Source of the DNA: Psychrobacter sp. 4Bb
Lineage (GTDB): Bacteria > Pseudomonadota > Gammaproteobacteria > Pseudomonadales > Moraxellaceae
Length of the DNA: 40,605 nucleotides
Assembly (NCBI RefSeq): GCF_002836735.1
Contig: NZ_PJAS01000035.1
Location: 1-40,605 of the forward strand
Direction of reading: 5' to 3'
In this document: in pieces, positions 1 through 6,381 of the stretch
Layout of the letters: every line of letters begins with the position of its first letter
How positions within the stretch are numbered: the first letter of the stretch is position 1
Notes under the pieces: generated by a model
Database searches by the model: none
What the model was told of the DNA's origin: nothing
What the model saw: the letters and a program-made list of their open reading frames with translations, nothing else
Program-made: the position numbers and the translations under genes

Positions 1-237
1 TATTTCATTGATAAGAGGTCTTGGACCTTCAATATTTTGAATAAAGTAATTGTCATTCACGACAAGCGCTGAGGTTACACCACTTTTTTCATTATTCCTT
101 CGCCATTGCTCAAGCAGACGAGCCAACCCTATTCCATTATTACTGTCACTATTTCTGCCAATATACGTTAGGCTGAGAATGATATGCTCGCCATGTCTTT
201 TTCTATCTTCTAAAGGTTGGTTGGTAGTGATATGCAT
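1..237 (-). CDS. BLUF domain protein, copy 1 (partial, 3' end outside window)
   Basis: The first 79 codons of a BLUF-type flavin photosensor are visible; the rest lies beyond the left edge. It starts at the ATG ending at 237, with AAGG a few bases upstream. The N-terminus (MHITTNQ, then RKRHGEH) matches two further genes downstream, so this is one member of a tandem family. BLUF proteins bind FAD and sense blue light through a Tyr-Gln pair. Here Tyr25 (LTYIGRN) and Gln67 (YFIQNIEG) are 42 residues apart, the spacing known from AppA (Y21/Q63) and Slr1694 (Y8/Q50). Asn49 sits at the conserved flavin-contacting Asn position (Tyr+24). Of the three copies, this one has the most canonical visible pocket. 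Whether the C-terminal part is intact cannot be seen. Confidence 0.85.
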   Translation of the reverse strand, partial: MHITTNQPLEDRKRHGEHIILSLTYIGRNSDSNNGIGLARLLEQWRRNNEKSGVTSALVVNDNYFIQNIEGPRPLINEI

Positions 238-351
238 AAGAAACCTTATTTATAAAAAAATTATCTAAATCAAAAGACACTTTATAGACGGCTTTTTTAC
301 GCCAATTAAAATAGATGACTCTTATGGTATAGAAATGCTACTCATTAAAAA

Positions 352-825
352 TTAATTAGATTCAACATTTTCAAAAACCGCTTTCAGAAAGCTTTCAATC
401 TGAGAGCTTTTCATTAGGTAAGGATTGAAGTCAAAACCTGCTGAGAAACTTTTTAAGGCATACTCCTCATCTTCGGCACTTTCCGTCAGGTGTTTGGTTA
501 CGAATCCATCCCATCGAAGCGTTTCTATCTCTTCCACCTTGACAACATTAGGAACAATCTTGAAATGCTCATCAATTATCTTCGCTAGAGCAGCGTTGAC
601 CGCCGGTCTTGAGCCTTGAATGTTTTGAACAAAATAACCGTCATTGATCACAAGCGCTGCAACTAACCCACTTTCCTCAAAGTATCTTCGCCACTGTTCA
701 AGAGCACGAGTCAACTCTATACCTGTTTTCATTTCGATGTTTTTACCGATATACGTTAGGCTAATCAGCAGATGCTCGCCATGTCTTTTCCTATTTTCTG
801 ACGTTTGATTGGTCGTTATATACAT
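352..825 (-). CDS. BLUF domain protein, copy 2 (divergent flavin pocket)
   Basis: This is a single-domain BLUF-like protein of 157 residues: the BLUF fold fills roughly residues 20-115 and a short helical tail ends in SFLKAVFENVESN. The start at 825 (MYITTNQ) is chosen because it aligns without gaps to copies 1 and 3; an in-frame ATG at 837 would add four residues (MDFL). In the 157-residue numbering Tyr25 and Gln67 are kept, 42 apart as in known BLUF proteins. The conserved Asn at Tyr+24 is Phe49. At the usual Trp and Met positions of the last strand (Tyr+83, Tyr+85) the gapless register gives Phe and Thr. It is about 70% identical by eye to copy 3. No output domain is present, as in short BLUF proteins such as PixD or BlsA of Acinetobacter. 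Flavin binding and photochemistry are uncertain. Confidence 0.85.
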   Translation of the reverse strand: MYITTNQTSENRKRHGEHLLISLTYIGKNIEMKTGIELTRALEQWRRYFEESGLVAALVINDGYFVQNIQGSRPAVNAALAKIIDEHFKIVPNVVKVEEIETLRWDGFVTKHLTESAEDEEYALKSFSAGFDFNPYLMKSSQIESFLKAVFENVESN

Positions 826-858
826 AAGAAAATCCATTTATATAATAGGTATATAAAT

Positions 859-889
859 TAATATACACTTTATCATAAAGTATAATCAA
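859..889 (-). promoter_or_regulatory. Probable promoter with 7-7-7 inverted repeat upstream of BLUF copy 2
   Basis: Read on the minus strand, a TTGATT (-35-like) is followed 18 bases later by TATATT (-10-like). The spacer contains an inverted repeat: on the plus strand, arms TACACTT (864-870) and AAGTATA (878-884) around a 7-base centre. The central ACTTTAT-C-ATAAAGT is itself a perfect palindrome. Copy 3 has a repeat of the same size in the same place. The position suggests a repressor operator; the regulator is unknown. Confidence 0.45.
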
Positions 890-1086
890 TAAAACTCTTG
901 GGAATTGATCAGCTTCTTATCATCCATACCTTAAAATAACATGATAAAAACAGATATCACTAGGTCATTTTTAGTAGTTAAGTCCTGCAAGAGTCAGGTA
1001 TGACTAGTCACGTATGAACATCCGCCAATATTCTGTATAATTGCTAAGAAAACATCCTGTACCGATACTGCTAACTTGCTTTCAAC

Positions 1087-1122
1087 AAAAAGCCGCCTAT
1101 ACATAGGTATGGACGGCTTTTC
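1087..1122 (-). terminator. Hairpin terminator downstream of BLUF copy 3
   Basis: AAAAGCCG pairs with CGGCTTTT, continued by a second paired segment (CTATAC/GTATGG, with one wobble) around a short loop, followed on the minus strand by a T-run. Because of the flanking A/T runs it could work in both directions. Confidence 0.6.
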
Positions 1123-1197
1123 TATTCTAGCTAGGGCAAGTGCTACTAACTACTCTAAGAGGTAAATGCTTAAAAACTAAATGCTACTCATTAAAAA

Positions 1198-1671
1198 TTA
1201 ATTGGATTCAGCATCTTCAAATATCGCTTTCAAAAAGCTTTCAATCTGAGAGCTTTTCATTAGATAAGGATTGTAGTCAGAGCCTGCTGAGAAGTTCTTT
1301 AGGGCATGCTCTTCATCTTCAACGCTTGAGGTTAAATGCTTAACTAAAAACCCATTCCAGTGGCGCGATTCGATTTCCTCTATATTCACAATATTAGGGA
1401 CAATGGTGGAATGCTCGTCAAGTATCTTTTCTAGGGCAGTATTGATAGCAGGTCTTGTCCCTTGAAAACTTTGAACGAAATAACCTTCACTAATGACTAA
1501 AGCTGAAACGATATCGTTTTCTTCAAAATATCTACGCCAGTACTCAAGTGCGCGAGTCAGCTCAATCCCAGAATCTAGATCGACATTTTTGGCGATATAT
1601 GTCATGTGGATAAGAATATGCTCGCCATGCCTTTTTCTATTTTCTGAAGGTTGGCTTGTCGTTATGTTCAT
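1198..1671 (-). CDS. BLUF domain protein, copy 3 (divergent flavin pocket)
   Basis: A 157-residue BLUF-like protein, gapless with copy 2 and about 70% identical by eye. The start ATG at 1671 has AAGG upstream in the leader TTTATAAATAAGG, which is identical before copy 1. Tyr25 (MTYIAKN) and Gln67 (YFVQSFQG) keep the family spacing of 42. The conserved Asn (Tyr+24) is Phe49. The last-strand Trp and Met positions read Phe108 and Val110. The shared Asn-to-Phe change means it either arose before the copy 2/3 duplication or is a property of this subfamily. There is no output domain; any signal would pass by protein-protein contact, as known for other short BLUF proteins. Confidence 0.85.
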   Translation of the reverse strand: MNITTSQPSENRKRHGEHILIHMTYIAKNVDLDSGIELTRALEYWRRYFEENDIVSALVISEGYFVQSFQGTRPAINTALEKILDEHSTIVPNIVNIEEIESRHWNGFLVKHLTSSVEDEEHALKNFSAGSDYNPYLMKSSQIESFLKAIFEDAESN

Positions 1672-2110
1672 AAGAAACCTTATTTATAAAATAATTCATT
1701 CAAATCAAGGTATACTTCAAGATAAAGTATAATTAATAACGTTTTTTACCATTTGCTATGATTTTTTTAGATTTATAACATAGAAGTTTCAATGATATAG
1801 CATACCGATATCCATAGTAGTAAAATTATACTACAAAGTTGTCACGTTCAGTATCTTGGCATTATTCCAATAGTTAACAAGCCTAATCTATATTCTCCTA
1901 TAGCCCTGCCTCAACGCGCTTATATGACTAAGTCATGTTTACTTATATACTAAACTCTACAAGCATTTATCAGGGTCTGTCATGTTTATTAAGTTAACGT
2001 ATTTATAGGTATATAAAACACAACTTACCTTCAATAAAAAGCCGTCTATGCTATGTATAAACATTTTTGTATAGACAACTTTGTTGCATGCTAATTGAAT
2101 GGCTAACGTA
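1672..2110. other. Spacer upstream of BLUF copy 3 and downstream of the PEBP-like gene
   Basis: About 440 AT-rich bp with no credible gene. Seen: the inverted repeat at 1711-1731; a short inverted repeat GTAGTA-N6-TACTAC at 1817-1834; and near 2037-2085 a decayed relative of the terminator hairpin at 1087-1122 (AAAAAGCCGTCTAT with a weak partner ATAGAC), which could end the PEBP-like transcript. Confidence 0.5.
1711..1731 (-). promoter_or_regulatory. 7-7-7 inverted repeat upstream of BLUF copy 3
   Basis: Plus-strand arms TATACTT (1711-1717) and AAGTATA (1725-1731) are perfect complements around a 7-base centre. The repeat lies 40 bp upstream of the copy 3 start. It aligns with the repeat in front of copy 2, and on the minus strand the preceding TTAATT aligns with the TTGATT there. 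The -10 of this copy is less clear. Probable operator/promoter; the binding protein is unknown. Confidence 0.4.
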
Positions 2111-2617
2111 TCAATACCGACCCATTTCAACTGTTGTTTCAGCAAGTACCGAATTGCCTTGCCATGCTTGTACATCTACCGTATACAGATGGTTTTTGCC
2201 ACCAGAGCAAGGCGGCTTATATGCACCGCCTGCCTCGCCTTTACGATTACGGTATTCTGCGACCATCTCAATACCGACTGGTACTTCGTAAGTGTGACCA
2301 AATACTTGTGGCACTTCTGCGCTCGTAGCGCCCTCTGGTAGTGCGAACTCTACGATACCATGCCCACCATGCTGCATACGTTTGTTGCTTACATCGTTAT
2401 AGACGAATACCAAGCTCTCCGTGCCTGCCGGAATGTTTGAAACAGTCATGCTAGGCGTGGCTGGACTTTTGCCATCATAATTTAGACATTGCTGCCCTTC
2501 AGGTATTTTCTTGCCATCCCAAGCAGCATCATTAAATTCAACATCCATTGCAAGAGCATTGGCAGATAAAGCCAAGGTTGCAAAAACTGTAATCGATTTT
2601 AAGGTGAAAAAGTTCAT
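2111..2617 (-). CDS. Secreted PEBP-like (YbhB/YbcL-type) protein
   Basis: A 168-residue exported protein resembling the phosphatidylethanolamine-binding family (bacterial YbhB/YbcL). The start at 2617 is preferred over an upstream ATG at 2644 because AAAGGAAC lies just before it and it opens directly into a signal peptide: positively charged K7, a hydrophobic stretch, and ALA before a likely cut after residue 23. Family features are the segment SLVFVYNDVS...GGHGIVEF, corresponding to the strand carrying the DPDAP motif, and the late GGAYKPPCSGGKNHLYTVDVQ, corresponding to the 'Y.GPCPP.G..H.Y' block. The DPDAP motif itself is not present, so ligand binding may differ. Two cysteines remain in the mature part and could form a disulfide in the periplasm. 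The biological role is not known. Confidence 0.7.
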   Translation of the reverse strand: MNFFTLKSITVFATLALSANALAMDVEFNDAAWDGKKIPEGQQCLNYDGKSPATPSMTVSNIPAGTESLVFVYNDVSNKRMQHGGHGIVEFALPEGATSAEVPQVFGHTYEVPVGIEMVAEYRNRKGEAGGAYKPPCSGGKNHLYTVDVQAWQGNSVLAETTVEMGRY

Positions 2618-2916
2618 GCTTGTTCCTTTAGGTAGCCGATGCATTAATAGGAATAGACCATCTTATTTCGTAGATTGGTTTTGATAATTTAATATAACTT
2701 TATAATAAATAAACACGGTTAAGTTAGTCATATCGTTTAGCATTTTTGTTAATACTCTGGACAAGCAATGAGCGGTTCTACAGGCTACATGCAAATACTG
2801 TCTCAATAAGCATACTTGTAGCATCATAGGTTACTCGATAGGTATTTATCTGATTGGGTATGTTGTAGTAGTATCTGAATCATTGTATCTACACGACTAA
2901 AAATAATAGGATCATC

Positions 2917-3747
2917 ATGTTTATCGAAGATAAGATTGCCAAAGAAAGTATGACTACTAAGATTTCGACCCCAAAAATCATCTTTTTTGACATCGATGAT
3001 ACCTTGAGCCGTAACGGCATTATCGCTGAACACAATAAAGCGACGCTTGAGCAGCTTGCAGATACCGATATTAAACTAGTGATTTCGACTGGTCGCTCTA
3101 AAGCCATATTGCCTGAAGACATTTTAGCGTTGCTTGATGCAGATATATTGGACGCCATTATTTGTATGAATGGACAATATAGTTTTGATAAAAGCGGCCG
3201 AATCAGCCACTACCCGCTAACGGCTGAACAGACAGATAAAATCGTACGCCTGTGTCAGCAGAGTAATTTGATTCATAAGTTTGACTCTGCCACTCATATC
3301 GCGTGGTCAGGTGAAAATGAACGTTTACGCGAGTTCAATGCTGTCACACCCAATTCGATCCTTGACCCTGAGTACTACAAATCAAATACCGTCTATCAGT
3401 GCTCGGTATTTTTTAACAATCAGCAAGAAAAGATGCAAGACATCGACTTTGCCCAGTATGATTTAAAGCTGGTACATTGGCATCAGATTGGTGCCGATAT
3501 ATTGCCAGCAGAGGCATCAAAAGCTCGCGGTATCAAAGATGTATGCGAGTACTATGCGGTAGATGCAAGCGAATGTATGGCATTCGGTGATGGTATGAAT
3601 GACTTAGAAATGTTCGACTTGGTTGGGTTTGCTGTGGCCATGGGAGATGCGCAGCCAGCTTTAATAGAACGCGCTGATTTCGTCACTGGGACGATCGAAG
3701 AGTATGGTATTCAAACCGTGCTTAATCAGTTAACAATGAAGTCGTAA
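2917..3747 (+). CDS. Cof-type HAD-IIB family phosphatase
   Basis: A 276-residue cytosolic haloacid-dehalogenase hydrolase. All four HAD motifs are visible: DIDDT at 25-29 (Asp25 nucleophile, Asp27 general acid/base), the Ser/Thr of VISTGR, a Lys in EASKARGIKDV, and the Mg-binding GDGMNDLEMF. The order, length and the C2-type cap between motifs II and III fit the Cof/YbjI group, which dephosphorylates small phosphorylated metabolites such as sugar phosphates or FMN. The substrate cannot be read from sequence. The start at 2917 has AGGA at good spacing; Met12 (2950) is a possible alternative that would remove a non-conserved N-terminal tail. It is a single gene closed by its own terminator. Confidence 0.85.
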   Translation: MFIEDKIAKESMTTKISTPKIIFFDIDDTLSRNGIIAEHNKATLEQLADTDIKLVISTGRSKAILPEDILALLDADILDAIICMNGQYSFDKSGRISHYPLTAEQTDKIVRLCQQSNLIHKFDSATHIAWSGENERLREFNAVTPNSILDPEYYKSNTVYQCSVFFNNQQEKMQDIDFAQYDLKLVHWHQIGADILPAEASKARGIKDVCEYYAVDASECMAFGDGMNDLEMFDLVGFAVAMGDAQPALIERADFVTGTIEEYGIQTVLNQLTMKS

Positions 3748-3783
3748 GACTGTTCAGGCACATAGAGCCATTAATGTTTATTT

Positions 3784-3822
3784 AAAAAAAGCCCTTACTA
3801 ACCGACTAGTAAGGGCTTTTTG
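3784..3822 (+). terminator. Rho-independent terminator after the HAD gene
   Basis: A 12-bp stem (AAAGCCCTTACT / AGTAAGGGCTTT) with an 8-base loop is followed by a T-run. It is A-rich on the other side and so may also stop the SDR transcript arriving on the minus strand. Confidence 0.85.
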
Positions 3823-3927
3823 TTATGGACTAATTTTATATAAACGTTTCAACTGGAAACTGTAGCGGTGATAATTCCAACACCTTGACGAGTATTCATT
3901 TTATCCCTTCTACAAATCCAGCCAAAC

Positions 3928-3975
3928 GTTAAGGCACCGGTTAAAGCGTCAGTTAAGGCATCGGTTAAGGCATTG
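3928..3975. repeat. Four 12-bp tandem repeats overlapping the SDR stop codon
   Basis: Four direct copies of a 12-mer of the form GTTAAGGCAYCG (units at 3928, 3940, 3952 and 3964; the second and fourth have small changes). The last unit contains the minus-strand stop codon of the SDR gene, so the repeat begins in its final codons and runs into the 3' flank. Confidence 0.85.
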
Positions 3976-4792
3976 TCAAGCCACCATCGACAGCGATAGA
4001 TTGTCCAGTAATAGCCATGCTCAAATCAGATGCCATGAGCAATACTGAATTGGCAAAGTCAGCTACCGAAGTCGCTTGGCGCAGCGGCGTCGTAGTCGCG
4101 ATATAGTCAAATACCTCTTCAGTGGTTAAGCTGCTTGCGTCGGTGGTTTTTAATAAGCCACCTGCTAGCAAATTAACCCGAATACCATACTGTCCAAGCT
4201 CGCTCGCTAGGTTGCGGGTCAGTCCAATCAATGCTGATTTAGCCGTGGTGTAATCATAATAGGTAACCACTGGGTTGTAGACAAGATTGGTCGAGATATT
4301 AATAATTTTACCTACTTGCTGCGCTTTCATTTGCGGCAGCACCGCTTGTACTGTATTGACCGCGCCTTTGACGATACCGTTCATTTGTTGCGAAAAGTGC
4401 GACCACTTTACTGTTTCAATACTGGTGTACGCAGCGCTTGGATTGAACTGATAACTGGGCAAGGCATTATTGACCAATATATCGATACGACCATAACGAG
4501 TGATGACTTCAGCTGCCATGGCTTGTACTTGCTCAAGCTCGGTGACATCCGCCTGATAAGCAAATGCTTGACCGCCTGTCGCGATGATATCAGCCACTAC
4601 CGTCTCAGCAGCCTGTTTACTATTGAGGTAATTGACACAAACGATAGCGCCTGCTGCTACCATTTGCTGTGCAATCTGCGCACCAAGCCCACGACTGGCT
4701 CCGGTAACGATTGCGACTTTATCCGTGAGCAAGGCTGGTATAACTGAGTGGCTTTTATTCAAAGCGTTTCGAGTTGAGGTATTTTCGGTCAT
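3965..4792 (-). CDS. SDR family NAD(P)-dependent oxidoreductase (FabG-like)
   Basis: A 275-residue classical short-chain dehydrogenase/reductase. Residues 30-37 are the TGASRGLG cofactor loop. The catalytic tetrad is visible as Asn138 (QQMNG), Ser167 or Thr168 (INIST), Tyr181 and Lys185 (YTTAK). The structural NNAG motif reads NNAL at 108-111. The C-terminus (SMAITGQSIAVDGGLTMP) is the usual SDR ending. Similar enzymes reduce 3-oxoacyl groups or other ketones. It lies apart from any fatty-acid synthesis genes, so a dedicated FabG role is unlikely and the substrate is open. A non-conserved tail of about 20 residues precedes the fold. AAGGGAT lies about 10 bases before the start, and the 3' end runs into a 12-bp tandem repeat. 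Confidence 0.85.
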   Translation of the reverse strand: MTENTSTRNALNKSHSVIPALLTDKVAIVTGASRGLGAQIAQQMVAAGAIVCVNYLNSKQAAETVVADIIATGGQAFAYQADVTELEQVQAMAAEVITRYGRIDILVNNALPSYQFNPSAAYTSIETVKWSHFSQQMNGIVKGAVNTVQAVLPQMKAQQVGKIINISTNLVYNPVVTYYDYTTAKSALIGLTRNLASELGQYGIRVNLLAGGLLKTTDASSLTTEEVFDYIATTTPLRQATSVADFANSVLLMASDLSMAITGQSIAVDGGLTMP

Positions 4793-5167
4793 TGTGCTGT
4801 ATCCCTTATTATTATGGTATGGTTGGCGGCTTAGCGCCCAAGGCTTATATCTGCTTAGATGATGTTCGTCATACTTCGGCCTGCGCCAATCATAGCATGG
4901 TTATATACTATGTTTTTTCGATTCGACGTTAGCAGCTCGCTAGCAATTCTACCCAAAATTAGCTGTCATTAAGTTAGTTTTGCTACTCATCTCATTAGCC
5001 CAACTGGCTATTTTTATTAGTATTATTGAGCATTGCCTTAATGATAACCCTTTAAATTGTATAAACTAATGACCATAATAGTTTTATTGGCCATGTCAGG
5101 CTTGTATCTTTTTGGCTTTTTTATTGAATTTTTCTGATTTGCATTATCTTTATTTAGGAGAGATATT
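4793..5167. other. Divergent intergenic region between SDR and potD-like genes
   Basis: About 375 AT-rich bp that must hold promoters for both neighbours. No confident -35/-10 pair is seen. A small stem TAGCC-CAACT-GGCTA at 4996-5010 followed by TTTTTATT on the plus strand resembles a weak terminator or attenuator upstream of the potD-like gene. Nothing else is recognised. Confidence 0.4.
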
Positions 5168-6301
5168 TTGACCCATTTATCATCGTCCCATCCAACTACT
5201 CACACCTCGGCTAGTGTCGGTCGTATAGTGCCAAAAGCATTATTAGCAATGGCTGTCGGCTTGGTGCTTGCCAGCTGTAGCAACTCTGATAATGCAGCGG
5301 ATGGTAGCGCTGCGGCGAGCAATGAGACGCTGAACCTTTACAACTGGTCAGAATATATGCCGCAAGAGATTTTAGATGGTTTTGAAGAAGAAACTGGCAT
5401 CTCAGTTAATTACACCACATTTGACTCTAACGAAGCGATGTATGCCAAGCTCAAACTACTCGATGATTCTAGTCAGTATGACTTAGCGATTCCATCGACT
5501 TATTATGTCGAAAAAATGGCGAAAGAAGGACTACTGCAAGAGCTAGATAAATCTAAATTGAGCAATTTCAAAAACCTTGATACCTCATTTACTAATACCA
5601 AAGTCGATCCTGATAACAAATACTCTATCCCTTATATGTGGGGCAGCACCGGTCTAGCCATTAACGGTGACAGTGTCGATCCGAAAACTGTCAATAGCTG
5701 GAATGACCTATGGGATCCTAAGTATAAGGGTCAGGTGATGCTGACTAATGATGTGCGTGAAGTCTTTGGTATGGCACTGCTGACTCTTGGCTACTCAGGT
5801 AACAGTAGTAATCCTGACGAAATCGAGGCCGCTTACGATAAGCTCACCACGTTGATGCCAAACGTCAAAACTTTTAACTCTGATGCGACACGTATGCCAT
5901 ATATCGAAGGTGAGACGGCACTTGGTATGACATGGAATGGTGAAGCAGTCATGGCCAATGACGAAGGTTTGACCAGCTTGGTTTATAAGTATCCAACCGA
6001 AGGCGCTATCTTATGGATGGACAATTTTGTCATTCCAAAAAATGCCAAACAAGTTGATGCAGCACATAAATTTATTGATTACTTGTTGCGTCCTGAAAAT
6101 GCAAAAATCGTCAGCGAAGAGATCGGCTACGCATCACCGAACATAGCAGCGCGTGATCTGATGGATGAGAGCGTCCAAAACAATCCAACGATTTATCCTT
6201 CTAAAGAAGTATTAGCAAAAGCTGAGTTCCAAGAAGATGTGGGCGATGAGGCATTGCAAGTGTATCAACAGTACTGGGACAAGCTAAAGACTGGTCGTTA
6301 A
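5168..6301 (+). CDS. Polyamine ABC transporter substrate-binding lipoprotein (PotD-like)
   Basis: A 377-residue periplasmic spermidine/putrescine-binding protein of the PotD/PotF family. It appears to start with TTG at 5168: AGGAG ends 7 bases upstream and no ATG lies near. The N-terminus carries a lipoprotein signal with lipobox LAS-Cys37, so the mature protein is probably membrane-anchored. Typical family sequence follows: LNLYNWSEYMPQEILDGFEEETGI near the mature N-terminus, then YDLAIPSTYYVEKM, the IPYMWGSTGLAIN segment and WNDLWDPKYKGQVM. The length is normal for the family. There are no potABC transporter genes beside it, so it must work with components encoded elsewhere. The exact polyamine (putrescine or spermidine) is not decided by what I can see. 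Confidence 0.88.
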   Translation: MTHLSSSHPTTHTSASVGRIVPKALLAMAVGLVLASCSNSDNAADGSAAASNETLNLYNWSEYMPQEILDGFEEETGISVNYTTFDSNEAMYAKLKLLDDSSQYDLAIPSTYYVEKMAKEGLLQELDKSKLSNFKNLDTSFTNTKVDPDNKYSIPYMWGSTGLAINGDSVDPKTVNSWNDLWDPKYKGQVMLTNDVREVFGMALLTLGYSGNSSNPDEIEAAYDKLTTLMPNVKTFNSDATRMPYIEGETALGMTWNGEAVMANDEGLTSLVYKYPTEGAILWMDNFVIPKNAKQVDAAHKFIDYLLRPENAKIVSEEIGYASPNIAARDLMDESVQNNPTIYPSKEVLAKAEFQEDVGDEALQVYQQYWDKLKTGR

Positions 6302-6346
6302 TAGTTTTGATTTAGTACTTTAAAATAAAGTAGTCTTTGAAAAATA

Positions 6347-6377
6347 AAACGCTGATCCTAAATGGTCAGCGTTTTTT
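6347..6377 (+). terminator. Terminator after the potD-like gene
   Basis: The stem AACGCTGA / TCAGCGTT with an AT-rich loop is followed by seven T residues. It lies between two convergent genes and may serve both. Confidence 0.85.
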
Positions 6378-6381
6378 TGCG

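Larger units (their letters stand above)
838..1197. other. Spacer between BLUF copies 2 and 3
   Basis: About 360 bp without a credible gene. It holds the probable promoter and inverted repeat of copy 2 (859-889) and a hairpin terminator for copy 3 (1087-1122). Its last 20 bases or so repeat the sequence found just after the stop codon of copy 2, so the duplicated unit extended past the coding region. Confidence 0.6.

Noticed and set aside
1957..2175. 72-residue minus-strand frame overlapping the PEBP-like gene
   Set aside because: It overlaps the end of the real gene in another frame and has no coding character.
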